From the NCBI GenBank assembly GCA_020747065.1, contig JAGMVK010000003.1, positions 744,001 to 808,000 on the forward strand: a stretch of DNA of 64,000 nt. The letters run 5' to 3'. Shown piece after piece: positions 23,222 through 40,564 of the stretch. This DNA comes from Cadophora sp. MPI-SDFR-AT-0126. Taxonomy: Eukaryota > Ascomycota > Leotiomycetes > Helotiales > Ploettnerulaceae. Under the pieces are notes generated by a model. It saw nothing but the letters and a program-made list of their open reading frames with translations, did no database searches and had not been told where the DNA came from. The position numbers and the translations under genes are program-made. The first letter of the stretch is position 1, and every line of letters begins with the position of its first letter.

Positions 23222-24612
23222 TTAACAGAAGTGATGGAAGATAACCTTCCAACTAACCGCAAAATATCCTCGAATGGCCAGCCACTCAGTATCATCATTC
23301 GTCATCCTGATGTTCCTCGCTGTTATGTCTCCAGCCACGATTAGCTGAATCATATGTCTGCCTATCCCCTTCATGAAACAAATGAAAAGCCCCTTGTAAG
23401 AATCAAACACCGCCCCATTGACATCAGATATCTCCACTTTAGCGCGAACTCTTTCTGCCAGCAGACTTCCTCGGCCCAGCCAAGATGATTCGATGAGCCT
23501 TCCAATTAGTCGCCTGGACATCCTTGATATAGCCGGGTAACCATGAAAGATCCTTTGCGGCCTCCTTCTTTGCCTCTTTTTCCTCTTTCTTCCCTCTTTT
23601 CTCCTGTTCCTTGACCATCTCTTGTCTTCGTTCTCGGAAACATACCGGTAATATCTGTACAGCATGCCCTCTACTTCTTCGACGTCTTTCTTTCTCTTCG
23701 CCTTTTCTAGGCGTTGTGATAGGCGGAACATCTCGCTAGAGTGGATCATATCGAGGCATGAGCCTTTATATGTGAACTCCGGCATCTTCCACTCACGGTT
23801 GCCCCATTCGCCAGCTGCCAATAAATCTTTGAAATCCTTAACCAAGTCTCGACAGTGGTGAACTGCTTCATCTTCGAGAGGTAGAGCAGGAGAGACATGC
23901 GTGTGGCCATGTGCAACCCTCCAAAGTTGGGAATCATGCTTGCAATTATGTCTCCTTTTGACGAATGACAGCGTAACTGTCTCTAAGTTTGAGAACTTGA
24001 GAATGGGAGGAATATGCCAGTTCGAGGGGGAAAAGCTGGGAGAGACCGAGAGATGTCGGACTTCGCTCTTGTTGGGAAGAATATCGAGAGTGCAATTGAT
24101 CTGCCAGATTGCGATGGAGGGATGTTTCAGGCTCGTTGATGCGCGTCGGATTGCAGAACGGACATATAGAATATCAATGTCAGAGTTTGAGTATGCTGAT
24201 GCTCTACACATCTTGTGGGCGAAGAATACTTTGTATATCTTACGGAACTCCGTCCGCACTTCGCGGCTCACCTGAAGGACTGCAGTCGTGGTGGAAAGGA
24301 AGTCGAATTGGGTTGAATTGCGACAGTTCAAAAATCTCATCTCGACAGTCCGTGGCTCCAATGAAATGTTCCCAACCATCAATTGAAGTTCTACCGGCAG
24401 TTTCGGGAAGCGTATGAATCCTGCCATCTGAACTCCTGAGTTTCCTTTTGCCATTCTTGCGGGTCTTTGCTCCAGACTTTACTCCAGTTGGAATCTTGGA
24501 AGGGAAAGATGCTGTTACTTGTTAGCAGGTTCGCGTGATATGAGAGTAGATCTAGGTTCTTACCACTGGATGTCTGGGACCAGCGATTGACGGATTCGGA
24601 AGTGGTTGAGGT

Positions 24613-24644
<32 letters not shown>

Positions 24645-24693
24645 CTGGGGTGAGGCTCGCATTGGCATTGTGGTCAGGCTTCTGTAGATCCAT
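23222..24693 (-). CDS. 2EXR-domain protein (fungal F-box-like family)
   Basis: The main frame (24454 downward) holds 'FIRFPKLPVELQLMV', the N-terminal signature of 2EXR proteins, a large fungal family of unknown function related to F-box-like folds; the usual Trp after 'LMV' is Gly here. I extend the start upstream: an exon at 24693-24564 encodes a leader with a Ser run, ends in donor GTAAGA, and joins in phase to either of two acceptors (exon 2 from 24435 or from 24420). The first choice gives 447 residues. A Lys/Arg-rich stretch near 23560-23620 could be a nuclear localisation signal. No catalytic motif is visible. The alternative is a start at 24454 without the leader. Confidence 0.72.
24614..24643 (+). 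repeat. (GAGGAC)5 microsatellite inside coding sequence
   Basis: Five perfect hexamers. Read on the minus strand they encode part of the Ser run in the leader exon of the 2EXR protein, so length changes would alter the Ser count without frameshift. Confidence 0.9.
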
Positions 24694-26220
24694 TGTGGAG
24701 AAATCGAAGGCTCAGGTGCACATCATCTCATATGTCAGTGGTCAGGTGGCTGGTATTGTACGTGACGAGTTGGGCGAAGATATATTGCTGAACTTCCCAT
24801 CGAGACTTACGGAATTTTGTTATTCGTTGAGAGGTAGCAACAATTGGTGAGAAGAGTGATGATTTGATGTGAGAGAAAAGAATAGCTTTTGCCAGTGGCT
24901 GCTGCCTAAACTCGAGGAGGAAGTGAATAGATGCTCAGCCTCGTTGGGGAAGTGAATTTCACGATAGGTGAAGATATCAGCTTCGATCGATTAAGATATC
25001 GCTCTCAAAACAGTATGTGAAAGGTTATGTTTGATCTCTTCAGATCTCTAGCAAGCCATGGAGAGGAAACGTTGAGTTCGTATGTTGAGTGGTCGAGGAG
25101 GAAAGGTTGTGAGGTTGAGGTTCAGTGTTGTGAAGAGATGGAGAGGTGATTTCTTAGCGAATGGAGGAAACTACCTTAGCGTAGACATCGAAGAGGAAGG
25201 TACAGGAAGCTAGCGCTTTCGAGCTTCAGTTAGGACTCGTTTGCTTCTTTCCCTTCTTGTGATTGGAGTCAATCTTTGGTCGAATGATCAAGAGCCTGCT
25301 TGCCGGCACTATTGAATGACTTAAACTTTGGTACTTGTTTCAAGGACCCGGTACACCAAGGTAGGCATTGTACTGACATTATATCCCTTGCCATTTGGAA
25401 CGGATGATAAGTCAGATACTCTATCCTTAGTCTCAACCTGCTCGAAAAAAGCTAGCTCCACTGATGGTCTATAAAGATCATCCTACTACCTCACATTACA
25501 ATTCTCCATACCAATTCTTGAACCAAGCTAAGAAGAGACCGAGATTTGAAAATACAATCTTAGGAAGAGCACACAGCGATTCCGAGAGAAGTTACTCCTC
25601 TCTATTTAAGCCACAAGATTTCGCACAACTCTCGATGAGAATGCTAATCAGAAAATCCTTTCTCGGCTTGGTAAAATTCATCTTTATCCAAGAAAGCATT
25701 CTGTAAAAGTAGCTTCATATTTGTATTCCTTACAATTGCCAAAAACACAGCCATGCTAAATATTCAACTTGAGCAACTCATCACGTGCATTTCTCTCCTC
25801 AAAAAAATGGCCCAAGATTTTGTTGCACGTCGCAGTAAAGGGCATTTTCTGACCAAACGCCCTTTCAAATTCAGGGTTGTTTGATTGGACGTTAATATGA
25901 CCTGTTGCAGTAGTCCTTGATCCTGCGAGTAAGATGTGCCGCAGGAACGCCCTCCTGCATGATCTCACCACTTTGTCCCAGATAACCGAATACGAAGTGG
26001 CCAAAAATAAATTTCTAGGAGCAATCGAAACTTTTACGACTCAATTCTGAGAACAAAGAACAATACCAGTTCTCTTCCAGTGAAGTGAACTGGAAGTGAG
26101 GAAACGTCTAAGGGTTTTGTAGACCTGGAGAAATCAGAAGTCAAGAAGTCATCTACTTGTGCCCCTAGCAACACTCGAAATGACCGACAATTAGTTTTTT
26201 ATTGTTAACCTTCTGCTGAA
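24694..26220. other. Intergenic region, no gene recognised
   Basis: About 1.5 kb. Small frames at 25464-25706 (+) and 25756-26004 (-) show no known motif and no plausible splicing, so I leave them out. Confidence 0.45.
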
Positions 26221-27762
26221 CTACTTCCTTCCTGTCTCTACCCTTTCCAGCTGCAAAACAAGATCATCCATCGGATCGACGGCCTTATTTTTGACATGAA
26301 CATATGGCGCACTCGGAACCCTAGTCAAAGCATGGCTCTGATCCACAACGATGCTCCTCACCTCAACGTAAGTTGCTGTCGGTACCCTGGTCAAACTCCT
26401 CCCCTCTTCACCACTACTCTCAATATCCCGCAAGCTTTTCAGCCTGCTCAACTTGGTACTGGAGATGTACTGCGACCGGTTCGCTCGTGCCGATGCTGCT
26501 TTTGAGCGGTCGAGGCGGGTTTTGCTGAAGAGGAAGTTGAATGCGGGGAGACAGGCGCAGATTATGCCAATGCCTACTTCGGCAATACTATAGGTTGGCT
26601 TATGTCAGTGAATCAGTTGGACGTAGAAAGTGCTTGAGGGCCCCTACCCGAGAAGATTAAAGCGAATGAACGAGACAGTCTCGTCGTTGAAGCTGTTCGG
26701 TTGGAACACGAGCTGCGAAGCAACGGATGTTAGTTAAGACTACTCAATACTCATTTGGAATTCACAGTCTTAATATTGACAGCATCTCTGGAAAGTGCTT
26801 CAAGCATGGTTTAGAACCGAATGAATGGAAGAGACAGCTCACAATCAGTCGCACGACACTAGCTCCCGTGGCAATACCACCAGCACCAAGTAGAGCTGCG
26901 ATCCTCAGTTTCTTCTTGAGAGGCATTCTCAAAGACCACACCCTAGGATCCCAACAATCAACACTAGACTCTGAATCAAGGCAGTAGAAGCTTACAATGG
27001 TACTGGCAGTACGAGAATAACCATGTCCGTGAGAGCGCTCATCACTGTATCGCAATAGAAAAGCTTGACTCTGTCCAAACAGACAGCAGATAGACCTGGC
27101 GTCCACAACGCAGCGATCGGATCGCAGATTCTTGCCTTGATAATCATGACTGGTAGATAGTACATCAACATCAGGACGATGAAGACATAGATAAAGATGA
27201 CTGTTTTGCGGAATGGTGTGAAGACCCGAATAAAAATGAGGAGAAGCGTCGTCTTGGTGAACCAGGTTGCTGGCCCATAGCTAATTGAATCTGCGTACAG
27301 TGCCTGGAGGTCAGTTGGCGCAGAAGGTGATCCGAAAGTTCTGGGGAGTGTACTTGTTGAAATCCGACCATGTCGTCTTTTGTGACCTCCCAAACATGGT
27401 TACCACCTCCATGGTTCCCCACTGCCCCCATTAGCAATTGTTTCCAATGAGTGGTAAAGTGATACCTACTAAATAATCCCGTTGAACAATAGACAGTGCT
27501 CAGTGCCCAGGACACTACACAAAAATCTAGCGACATTTTAGATCAAGGACCCGAGACAATTAATGCTAGACTTACAGTCCTCCACATAAAACGCCTTGGT
27601 CAAGAAGACTCTGATGAATACACGTCCAGCGACCAGTGGAGCCATGACTGCGATAGTCACAACAATCGAAACAGTGTTGATGGTCTTGAGGATATCTTCT
27701 GGATGCTCGAAATCTGGCGTAATGCCTGGAGGAGGAGGTGCAGATCCCTGCATTGCCGCCAT
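26221..27762 (-). CDS. Seven-helix integral membrane protein, fungal rhodopsin-domain (SAT4/PTH11-like)
   Basis: Seven exons (27762-27576, 27514-27470, 27421-27354, 27303-26996, 26942-26843, 26712-26648, 26587-26221) join in phase to give 379 residues. The order of features is that of the fungal rhodopsin domain: an extracellular N-terminus, helix 1 ending in 'AGRVFIRVFL', a Gly-rich loop with 'HVWEV', 'TKTTLLLIFIRVF', a conserved Cys in 'ARICDP', 'LPVPLVWSLRMPLKKKLRI' at the base of helix 6, and 'IAEVGIGIICACLPAFNF' in helix 7. A cytosolic tail of about 90 residues contains two similar segments ('LTRVPTATYVEVRSIV' and 'LTRVPSAPYVHVKNKA'). There is no CFEM domain at the N-terminus, unlike canonical Pth11. 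It is probably plasma membrane; ligand and role are unknown. Confidence 0.88.
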
Positions 27763-28524
27763 TTTGGAAGACCAGAATCAGATGTAAAAACTTGGCCTAG
27801 AATACAGCTAGTGGGACGATGGGGCATTCTCTGGGGAACTGGAGTTAATATAACGTAAGAACGAAGCATTTAGGACGAAACGGTTTCATCGATCCCATGA
27901 TGGCGCTCAGAGCCCTGCCAGCATCGGACTGACTAAAAATTATGCTCATGACAATTGAAACACGTAAAAGGAGAGAGATCTTCTAGAAAAAGTTACTCGC
28001 AGATAAGGTCGCACTCGTTTATTGGACAAATAGTGGACCACGACTCGCCGTCAGGCAATAAGCTTTTTCTCTAACAACAGAAGAACCTAGCTCTCGCTTA
28101 AGTCACCAGCAAAACAAGGCTGTCTCTCAGTCAAAGAAACTTTCCGGCGAGATCAGACTCCCTGACAGCTAACCGAAAAAAAAAAGCTTATGATTTTCCT
28201 TATCTGTTACGAGTGAGTTTCCAAAGGTGGACAGAATTTAATGGAAGCGTCGTTACCGGGTGAAGCTCAGCAGGAATTGAGGTTCAGAATTTTTCTTGTC
28301 GGCCGCGGACCAGAAGTAATCATTGAATGAGAGTGGACTACACCGCAGTTCCATTCTCTTCCGAAATCAGAATTTGTCTCTCATTGATGTTAGAAAGTTT
28401 AGGAAAACAAAGTCTCTTTGGAAGTAGAAATTGAATAGAAGTTTGCTTTGATTCATGTTCCGGCCGTCTGGTACTGATTGGCTTTCTGCTTACTACTCTC
28501 TGTGAGACTACTGACGTCGATTAC
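27763..28524. other. Intergenic region, no gene recognised
   Basis: About 760 bp between two minus-strand genes. It holds the membrane-protein promoter and the 3' untranslated region after the secreted-protein gene. A short A-run lies near 28177. Nothing else is recognised. Confidence 0.5.
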
Positions 28525-31278
28525 TCAACTTTTAAAGGCAACATCGATAGTGGCAGTGCCGCTGCTAAGATCCACCTTCCAACCACCCCTCTCAGCGGCA
28601 CTTCCAGCAGATATGACCACAGGCGTGCCAAGCGATCCAACCTGAGCCATTTTATTCACTGTCAGGATTGTACTGCTAGCTGTCGCCATGTTGGACACAC
28701 TGGCGATCCTCGACGCAATCTGCACCGTTATCGCACCATCCTTCTCCGAGTATGTCAACTTCTCAATATTTCCGGCTTCGACAGTGATCTGTGTCCCAAA
28801 CATGGCAAGGTAGACTTTCCTCCTGACAGCATCTGTAGGCACCACCGTGACAATGCCACCATCAGAGGTCGCACTCCCACCGAACGACAGAAGACCCATC
28901 TCTGCATCCTCAACAACATATGTCCCAGCTCCAAAGACATGTCCAAGGAAATTTGGTCCATAATCGCCAGAATATGCATCCCAAGCCAATGTGTCTGGCC
29001 ACGAATGAAAGGCCGCCGCGGCAAAGCCCTCTTGGTCAATGTTGGACAGCGGACCAGAATTCCCGCCATATCCGACTCTAAGCGCATACAAATCCGACGG
29101 GTCCTGCTTAAAGTGTTCGAGCAACGGTAATGAGTTGAGTCCCGAGCCGTAGTGATGAATCTGGCGCTCGATTCGCTCGAGCTTTCCTCCATATAGGAAG
29201 TCCCAGTACCGCCGAGCGTTGCCATTCCATCCCCAATGACTGACGGTGGGCATGTACCCAAGAATGCTATCGATTGTCTTGGTCGCGGCTCCGGTGAGAC
29301 CGAAGTAATTTGTCCAGTAATAGACGCCTTCTTGCCCTGTTGAGTCCCAGGCCATTTCGCTTCCGTACGGAACGGTTTGTGTTGACCAAGCTACGGCACG
29401 TTGCTTCATGCGGGCCTCCAGGATATTTGCCTGTTTGGTGTAGTTCTCAGCCTTCAGATCGTCGAGGAGATATCCCCATACTGTCTCGCCCATCAGTCCC
29501 AGCTCGCTGTAACCCGCATTGGGCTGGCCCTGAGCATTCGTCCCCATGCAATACATAACAGTATTGTATGACTGCGATAGATACCAGTCCCAGCTCGCTT
29601 GCTTGACGATATCTGGATAGAATCTTGCGACACGATACAAGGCCCAATACGCAGCGCTGACATGAACGTAATCGTAAGCTCGATCAGTGGCAAAAGCTGC
29701 AGCGATATTCCAGCTTGCCCATCCGGACCAATCAATGTTGTCGCTGTAATCGTATGATATTGCATCTGGCTGGTAGAAGAATACACTTTTCCTGACGGCT
29801 GAGCTGTTAGGCGGTTGTAAAGTACCGAGAACGGTCTGATGGATGAAGTCTTCAAGTTTGGAAACCTCATTGGCGTTGGGTTGAGCTGCTTGCTTCATGG
29901 CTGCGGCAAGCCAAGACCCAGCTCCTCCTTCATCACTAAGCCCTGGTATCCAGACTCGCGGGTCTTGAAGAACGTAGTCGTTGACCGAACGATCATAGGT
30001 AATGATAGACGGCGCTCGGTGAAATGGATCTGATGTATCGTTGAAGTACTGAGACGTGAAGAGAAAGTTACCAAGATCGGTAAGCTGTTGCGGTCCGGAT
30101 TTGGTGATGAAGTAGGACACGGACTGTTTGGCTCCATTTTTGTACGAGATATCAACTCTGACTCGTCCCCAAACTGATGGCGATGGTGTCAGCAAATATC
30201 CTTGGCTTATAGGATCGAATTGGAAGGCATGGACAGGATCAGACGAAATCGAGGAGACGGTAGAGTTGTGGAACAAGTGAAGCTGTGCTGTCGTATCTCC
30301 ATGCACAATGTATCCAGGAACTCCAATGGCTAACGGCGTGTTCGTTCTCTTTACTGTATCCTCAATACTTCGTACGTCTGACGCTAGTGAAAAGCGGAGT
30401 CCATATGTCAACGACTCGCCCGCAGCGAGAGTTTTCGAAGTCGGCGGATTCCAAGGTATTGTAGACTTCCACTCTCGCTCGGCATACGCTAAAGTATGAA
30501 CCTCCCATGAATAAAAGCCCTCAAAGACTTGACTCTGGTACGCAAGAGGGGTACCTGTATTTTCGGGAAGAAACCTCCAGCCCTCGAAGACCGTCCCTTC
30601 CAGAGGAGTGACGACGAGTGAGGCACCAGCTCCCTCCAATGGGGTCACGCGAAGATATCCTCCTGCAAGACCAATATTTGGATCTGTGAGTGAGCAGTTC
30701 GCTTGAGTGTCTTCCGCTGTTCTGCTTGTGAAAATGCTGTTGAACTCCACAGGAAATCCAAATGAGCCAATCTCGATTGCCGATTTTCCAGAGTTCTGGA
30801 CTGTGAAGGAGAGTGTCACATCTCGCCCATCTGTACCCCACTCTCGACTGATATTGAGTGGCGAACCTTTCGCGAGGGTGGGTGAGAGATTGGAAGCTGC
30901 GACAGAGCCTTGCTTTTGAAGTGGCAGGACTGGCTTGCGTGCAGTTGCAGAATTTAGTTCATTCCAGTTCTGACCACCAACAGCTCTGTATCGTATGGCG
31001 ATGTCACCAAGATGGTAATTTCCGTTGGCTGCTCGTTGAGAAAGTACGTCGAAGGGTGAGAAATCGAACGCAGGCTTTGATTTCGGCGAGATAGATGCCA
31101 AGGTCTGAGAACTATTGACAAGCTTGACATGAAAGTCGCTGGAATCGAACGATATGTACCCACTCGACAGTCCTAAATTGTCGGTTTGAGCCGAGACGGA
31201 CTGCAAGTATAAGCAGAGTAATGCCGCAATTTTGATGACAGCCATTGTGGTATGTTGATTTGAGCTAGTGGAGAACAA
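28525..31278 (-). CDS. Secreted ~900-residue protein, DUF5695-like
   Basis: Intronless, 917 codons from the first ATG or 906 from the second (31245). The second is likelier: it starts directly with a signal peptide ('MAVIKIAALLCLYLQSVSAQ', cut after Ala), and a TATA box lies only 33 bp before the first ATG. The N-terminal third looks like a beta-rich carbohydrate-binding/supersandwich domain. The middle and C-terminal parts are Trp/Tyr-rich helices ('WSGWASWNIAAAFATDRAYD', 'SHWGWNGNARRYWDFLYGG'), reminiscent of an alpha/alpha barrel glycosidase. From memory this pattern fits fungal DUF5695 proteins; I cannot confirm it or name a substrate. Several N-x-S/T sites agree with secretion. Confidence 0.75.
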   Translation of the reverse strand: MFSTSSNQHTTMAVIKIAALLCLYLQSVSAQTDNLGLSSGYISFDSSDFHVKLVNSSQTLASISPKSKPAFDFSPFDVLSQRAANGNYHLGDIAIRYRAVGGQNWNELNSATARKPVLPLQKQGSVAASNLSPTLAKGSPLNISREWGTDGRDVTLSFTVQNSGKSAIEIGSFGFPVEFNSIFTSRTAEDTQANCSLTDPNIGLAGGYLRVTPLEGAGASLVVTPLEGTVFEGWRFLPENTGTPLAYQSQVFEGFYSWEVHTLAYAEREWKSTIPWNPPTSKTLAAGESLTYGLRFSLASDVRSIEDTVKRTNTPLAIGVPGYIVHGDTTAQLHLFHNSTVSSISSDPVHAFQFDPISQGYLLTPSPSVWGRVRVDISYKNGAKQSVSYFITKSGPQQLTDLGNFLFTSQYFNDTSDPFHRAPSIITYDRSVNDYVLQDPRVWIPGLSDEGGAGSWLAAAMKQAAQPNANEVSKLEDFIHQTVLGTLQPPNSSAVRKSVFFYQPDAISYDYSDNIDWSGWASWNIAAAFATDRAYDYVHVSAAYWALYRVARFYPDIVKQASWDWYLSQSYNTVMYCMGTNAQGQPNAGYSELGLMGETVWGYLLDDLKAENYTKQANILEARMKQRAVAWSTQTVPYGSEMAWDSTGQEGVYYWTNYFGLTGAATKTIDSILGYMPTVSHWGWNGNARRYWDFLYGGKLERIERQIHHYGSGLNSLPLLEHFKQDPSDLYALRVGYGGNSGPLSNIDQEGFAAAAFHSWPDTLAWDAYSGDYGPNFLGHVFGAGTYVVEDAEMGLLSFGGSATSDGGIVTVVPTDAVRRKVYLAMFGTQITVEAGNIEKLTYSEKDGAITVQIASRIASVSNMATASSTILTVNKMAQVGSLGTPVVISAGSAAERGGWKVDLSSGTATIDVAFKS

Positions 31279-31310
31279 ATCACTGTCCCTACACTGGAAG
31301 ATGATTGCTC

Positions 31311-31316
31311 TTTATA
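31311..31316 (-). promoter_or_regulatory. TATA box of the secreted-protein gene
   Basis: TATAAA on the minus strand, 33 bp upstream of the first ATG and 66 bp upstream of the second. Usual TATA-to-transcription-start spacing puts the mRNA start almost on the first ATG, which argues for translation from the second. Confidence 0.55.
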
Positions 31317-36643
<5,327 letters not shown>

Positions 36644-37255
36644 GTTGAAAGTCAATATCTGTCCTGTTCAGATCTCCCAAGTATGCACAAACAAAGTTTC
36701 TAGTTATAAGTATAAATGTGGAAGAGATGTGAGGAGAGAAATATACAGGAGAAGAGACGAGGTTGGCTGGGCTAAATAATCAGCCAGCATTTGCCGACCC
36801 GCCTTGTCCAGATGTCCGTGGCAGTTCGGCTCGGTGGTGCTGGGGCTGCGTGGCGTCGAGTCGCGGGGAGGAATCTGAGGGGCAGCCATGGGGGAAAGCA
36901 TAAAGCCCCACTTTGGCCAACTGGATGTGGATATCTGGGAATGTCCCACCCCGCGGTTAAATACCACGGCAGTAGAGGACGGCGGTAGATTCATGCCGCT
37001 GAAACATTGATAAAGAGTAATGCTCACTCAACATTACCGCTCCCTCCGAGGCATATACCTGTCATTGCCGAAGGACGATGTCCTCAAAGATTACTTATCT
37101 CCTTTCTGTCTTGTGATTGAGATCGAATCTGTTCATAACCACCCACACATCGCCTGGACCTGTGACTTTTCGGCTCTTATTCGTCACGGGAGAAGAAGGT
37201 TTTGAGAGAGCAAGGCATTTGAGTTCGTGACAGGTTGACAGAAAAGTTACTCGAG
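36644..37255. promoter_or_regulatory. Divergent promoter of two peroxisomal beta-oxidation genes
   Basis: A 612-bp gap between opposed start codons. It holds one CCGAGG (37046-37051), the reverse complement of CCTCGG. That is the core bound by the fatty-acid regulators FarA/FarB in Aspergillus. One hexamer in 600 bp is not statistically striking; position and context make it worth noting. Confidence 0.5.
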
Positions 37256-39374
37256 ATGGATTTGGGTACTGGAGCAGTCATTTCGGCCGCTGCTGTAGCA
37301 GCGACTACGTATTTGAATGCGAAGCTATCTATTGGGATAGATATGCAGAACCTGCGGTACGACCGTGAATGGGGAGCGCGACTTGGTCAGAGAATTCAGT
37401 CGTTAGGCGATACCTGCACGCTATATGCGATGTTCGACTCTGTGGATCCGAATGTTGACGCATTGTGGTTTGAGGGCCGGACGTGGACTTATGGGGAACT
37501 GAAGAGAAGTGAGTTTCGATGATGACTTCCCCTGGCGAAATCCTCGAGATTAACCAGTGTACAGATGTTGTCAGATTGGCTGCATATTTGGAGAGCCAGG
37601 GTGTTGGGAAGAATGACTGTATCGCAATGTTCACGACTAACTCGCCCGAAATGGTGACGGCCATTTTGGCCCTATCCAAATTGAGTGCTGTGGCTGGATT
37701 AGTCAACACCAGTCTTCGAGGTATGGACTTCCCAATCTTTATAAGATCAGTGTTAATATTCTAGACGCCACCTTGAAGCATTGCTTGAATATTGCAAACG
37801 CCAAGGCAATCATCTCAACTCCGGATCTCTCCCAATTCCTGGACGGGTCGACGCAACACTGGGCTCTCAATCTAGGAACATTCGACAACGTACCCCCGTC
37901 AACTGAGCCATCGATCACGCTTCTCAATTCAGAGAACCTACCTATCCCATCAGTTGTAACCCCTCCAGCAAAAGCCACTCCCGCTGACCTAGCCTGCCTC
38001 ATTTACACATCAGGAACGACAGGAAAGCCCAAAGCATGTGGGATCCGGAACCACCAGATGTGCGTGACCGCGAATCCAGTATCTCAAGACATGGAAAATC
38101 CCAAAAAGTACTTCCCATTGCGAATCTACTCACCTTTACCACTCTTCCACGGAACCGCAATCTTCACAGCTCTCTGCTACGGCATTGGAACAGGATCTAC
38201 CGTCTGTCTGGCCAGAAAATTCTCCTCATCAAGATTCTGGAAGGACGTAACAGAGAGTAAGGCAACCCGAATTTTGTACGTTGGCGAATTATGTCGGTAC
38301 CTTGTGAACTCCCCACCTGGTCCGTATGATCGTGGACACAACTGCATCGTAGCAGCTGGCAACGGTCTCCGTGGCGAGATCTGGGAGAAATTCAAAGATC
38401 GATTCGGCGTCCCTGAAATTAGAGAGTTCTACCGCTCGACGGAAGGACTTGCAAAATTCGACAACGTTGCCTCTGGAGCTTGGGGAGCTGGCAAGGTCGG
38501 ATTTGCTGGTCCTTTGAGACGCTACATGGAGACGGATACTTTGATCGTCAAAGTTGATCCTGAGACCGAGCAGCCTTATCGGAATCCGAAAACCGGATTT
38601 TGTGTCCGTGCTAAAATTGGAGAACCAGGAGAAGTGATCGGGAGAATAAAGAATAGAGGCCTGCTCACGGAGTACCTGAACAACCCTGGTGCCACTAATG
38701 AGAAAATCATGCATGATGTGTTCAAGAAGGGCGACTCGTGGCAGAAGATGGGAGATCTGGTTGTGCATGAAGAGACAGGGTGGATCAGATTCCATGATCG
38801 TATGGGTGATACTTTCAGATGGAAGGGAGAGAACGTGAGCGCAGGAGAAGTGAGAGACCACATCGCCAAACTTGACGGTGTACTGGATGCTGTGGTATAT
38901 GGTGTGAAACTCGCAGGGTAAGCCACTCCGTCCGAAAGCAAAGAATTTCGCTGATCAGGGTAGATATGATGGTCAAGCCGGAGCAGCAGCCATCACTCTT
39001 GATTCTGGCGCCGATGCCGTGTTCATGCAGAACCTCTGTACCGGTCTCAAGAAGACCGGACTTCCTCCATATGCGCTGCCTCGTCTTGTGCGCATCACGA
39101 AACAGTAAGAACAACTTGTCCAACCCTCCTCTTTTATCCTACAACGAGAACAATGAACAAAATAAGAATCCACTGGATGAGTATATGCTAACACGAAAAC
39201 AGAATCGAAGAAAACGCAACATTCAAGAAATCCAAGAACGACCTCATCAAGAAGTCCTGGAGTCCATCAGACCCTAAGAACCAGGACAAGCTGTACTGGC
39301 TTGACGGACAGACGTACAAGCCCTTAGACGAGATGAGTTGGGGCACCATTGAAAGCGGAAAGGCCAAGCTGTGA
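37256..39374 (+). CDS. Peroxisomal acyl-CoA synthetase, FATP/very-long-chain type
   Basis: ATP-dependent ligase that activates fatty (or side-chain) acids to acyl-CoA. Five exons (37256-37508, 37565-37720, 37765-38917, 38964-39104, 39203-39374) give 624 residues, standard for Fat1/FATP-type enzymes. An N-terminal hydrophobic stretch ('VISAAAVAATTYL') may be a membrane anchor. The AMP-binding signature is 'LIYTSGTTGKPKA'; 'REFYRSTEG' and 'DRMGDTFRWKGENVS' are the FATP-type downstream motifs. The protein ends in Ala-Lys-Leu, a functional type 1 peroxisomal targeting tripeptide, which places it in the peroxisome with the divergent thiolase. Relatives include very-long-chain synthetases and CefD1-like epimerisation ligases; the chain length preferred here is unknown. 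Confidence 0.93.
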
Positions 39375-40564
39375 TGGGTGAGCATTGAGCCTTGGATGCT
39401 GATCTTATGGTATTCGAACGAGTTGAGACGCAGGTAGAGACCCTGATCATCTTAGGATGCGGGGGAATCGGGCGCTGAGCTGGGATTGAACAGATGAGAA
39501 CTGTGATAAACATAGAACTATGGGTATAAAATATTGTAAGTGGTATATATATTGGGTTTGGAAGTATCGCTATGGATTTTACAGAAAGTTGAAGGGGGAG
39601 GGGAAAGAGGTCGCGACGACGATAATCCATCCCGCTTCAGCCTCAGCCACACTTGACACTCGCCACATTCCACACTGGCTCAAATCTCCTCGTGCAACTC
39701 CAACTTGCTGACTTTGTGTTCTATTTCTTCATCTTGTCTCCTTGATACGATCTCTTTACTTTCTTCTTCCCTTGTGTTTGTAGCTAGTAATTCAAGATGC
39801 CTGGTTCATCACGAGCTGGTTTCCTTCTTGAGTTCCATTTTGCTCCATTGCCACTTCTTTCCTTGCTTTCTTCCAAGATATCTCCAATTGCTAAAAAAGA
39901 CCTATCAAGCCAGATCCTTAGGTCAATTTGTTCCTTCAGGAAGGTCAAGATATTCAGGCGCAGGAACATCATCTGTCACCGCTGACAACAAACAAGACAA
40001 TCGGTCAAGCACCTTCGTTCATGCGAACAAACGAACAAACTTGAAAGTCGAAAGCTGAAAAACTCCTTATTGCGTGTATCAACCCCACAAAGTTATGGAC
40101 TCGCCCAAGTGCAGCCGGTATATTTCGATCAAGAGGAAGTGATCGCCCTCGCCTGTATTGCATACGGGGCGCCAAGCTCAACTGTGGGCACTTGCTCCGG
40201 AGGCTTGATCCATGGACATAGAATGATAGAAGCCGTGTTTGAAATGTTTTCGAATATTTGCTGCAGAGCCCCATGGGTGTCCATATAAGCTGCGTGGGAG
40301 TTTCGGCCAACGGCGGAGGTTGATGAATGGTGCTGTGGGTGTTGACCTCCTCCTCCGCCCACTATGGGACATGAGATTGGGCAGAGATTGTATGCATACA
40401 CGTATAAACTCCACTGCTATGCTCGAAGATAATCAGTATCTGAGGATTCAGAGGAAAGATAAACATTCATAGAAGTAAGTGCAGCATTTCGCCAAACAGT
40501 TCCTCCTCGCCCTTACCATTTTCTCTAAAGCTTCACCATTCTTCCACTCACTCACACATCCACC
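39375..40564. other. Intergenic region, no gene recognised
   Basis: About 1.2 kb. Several short overlapping frames around 39780-40060 and 40070-40470 have no motif. A CACCATG context at 40561 opens the following pseudogene. Confidence 0.45.
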
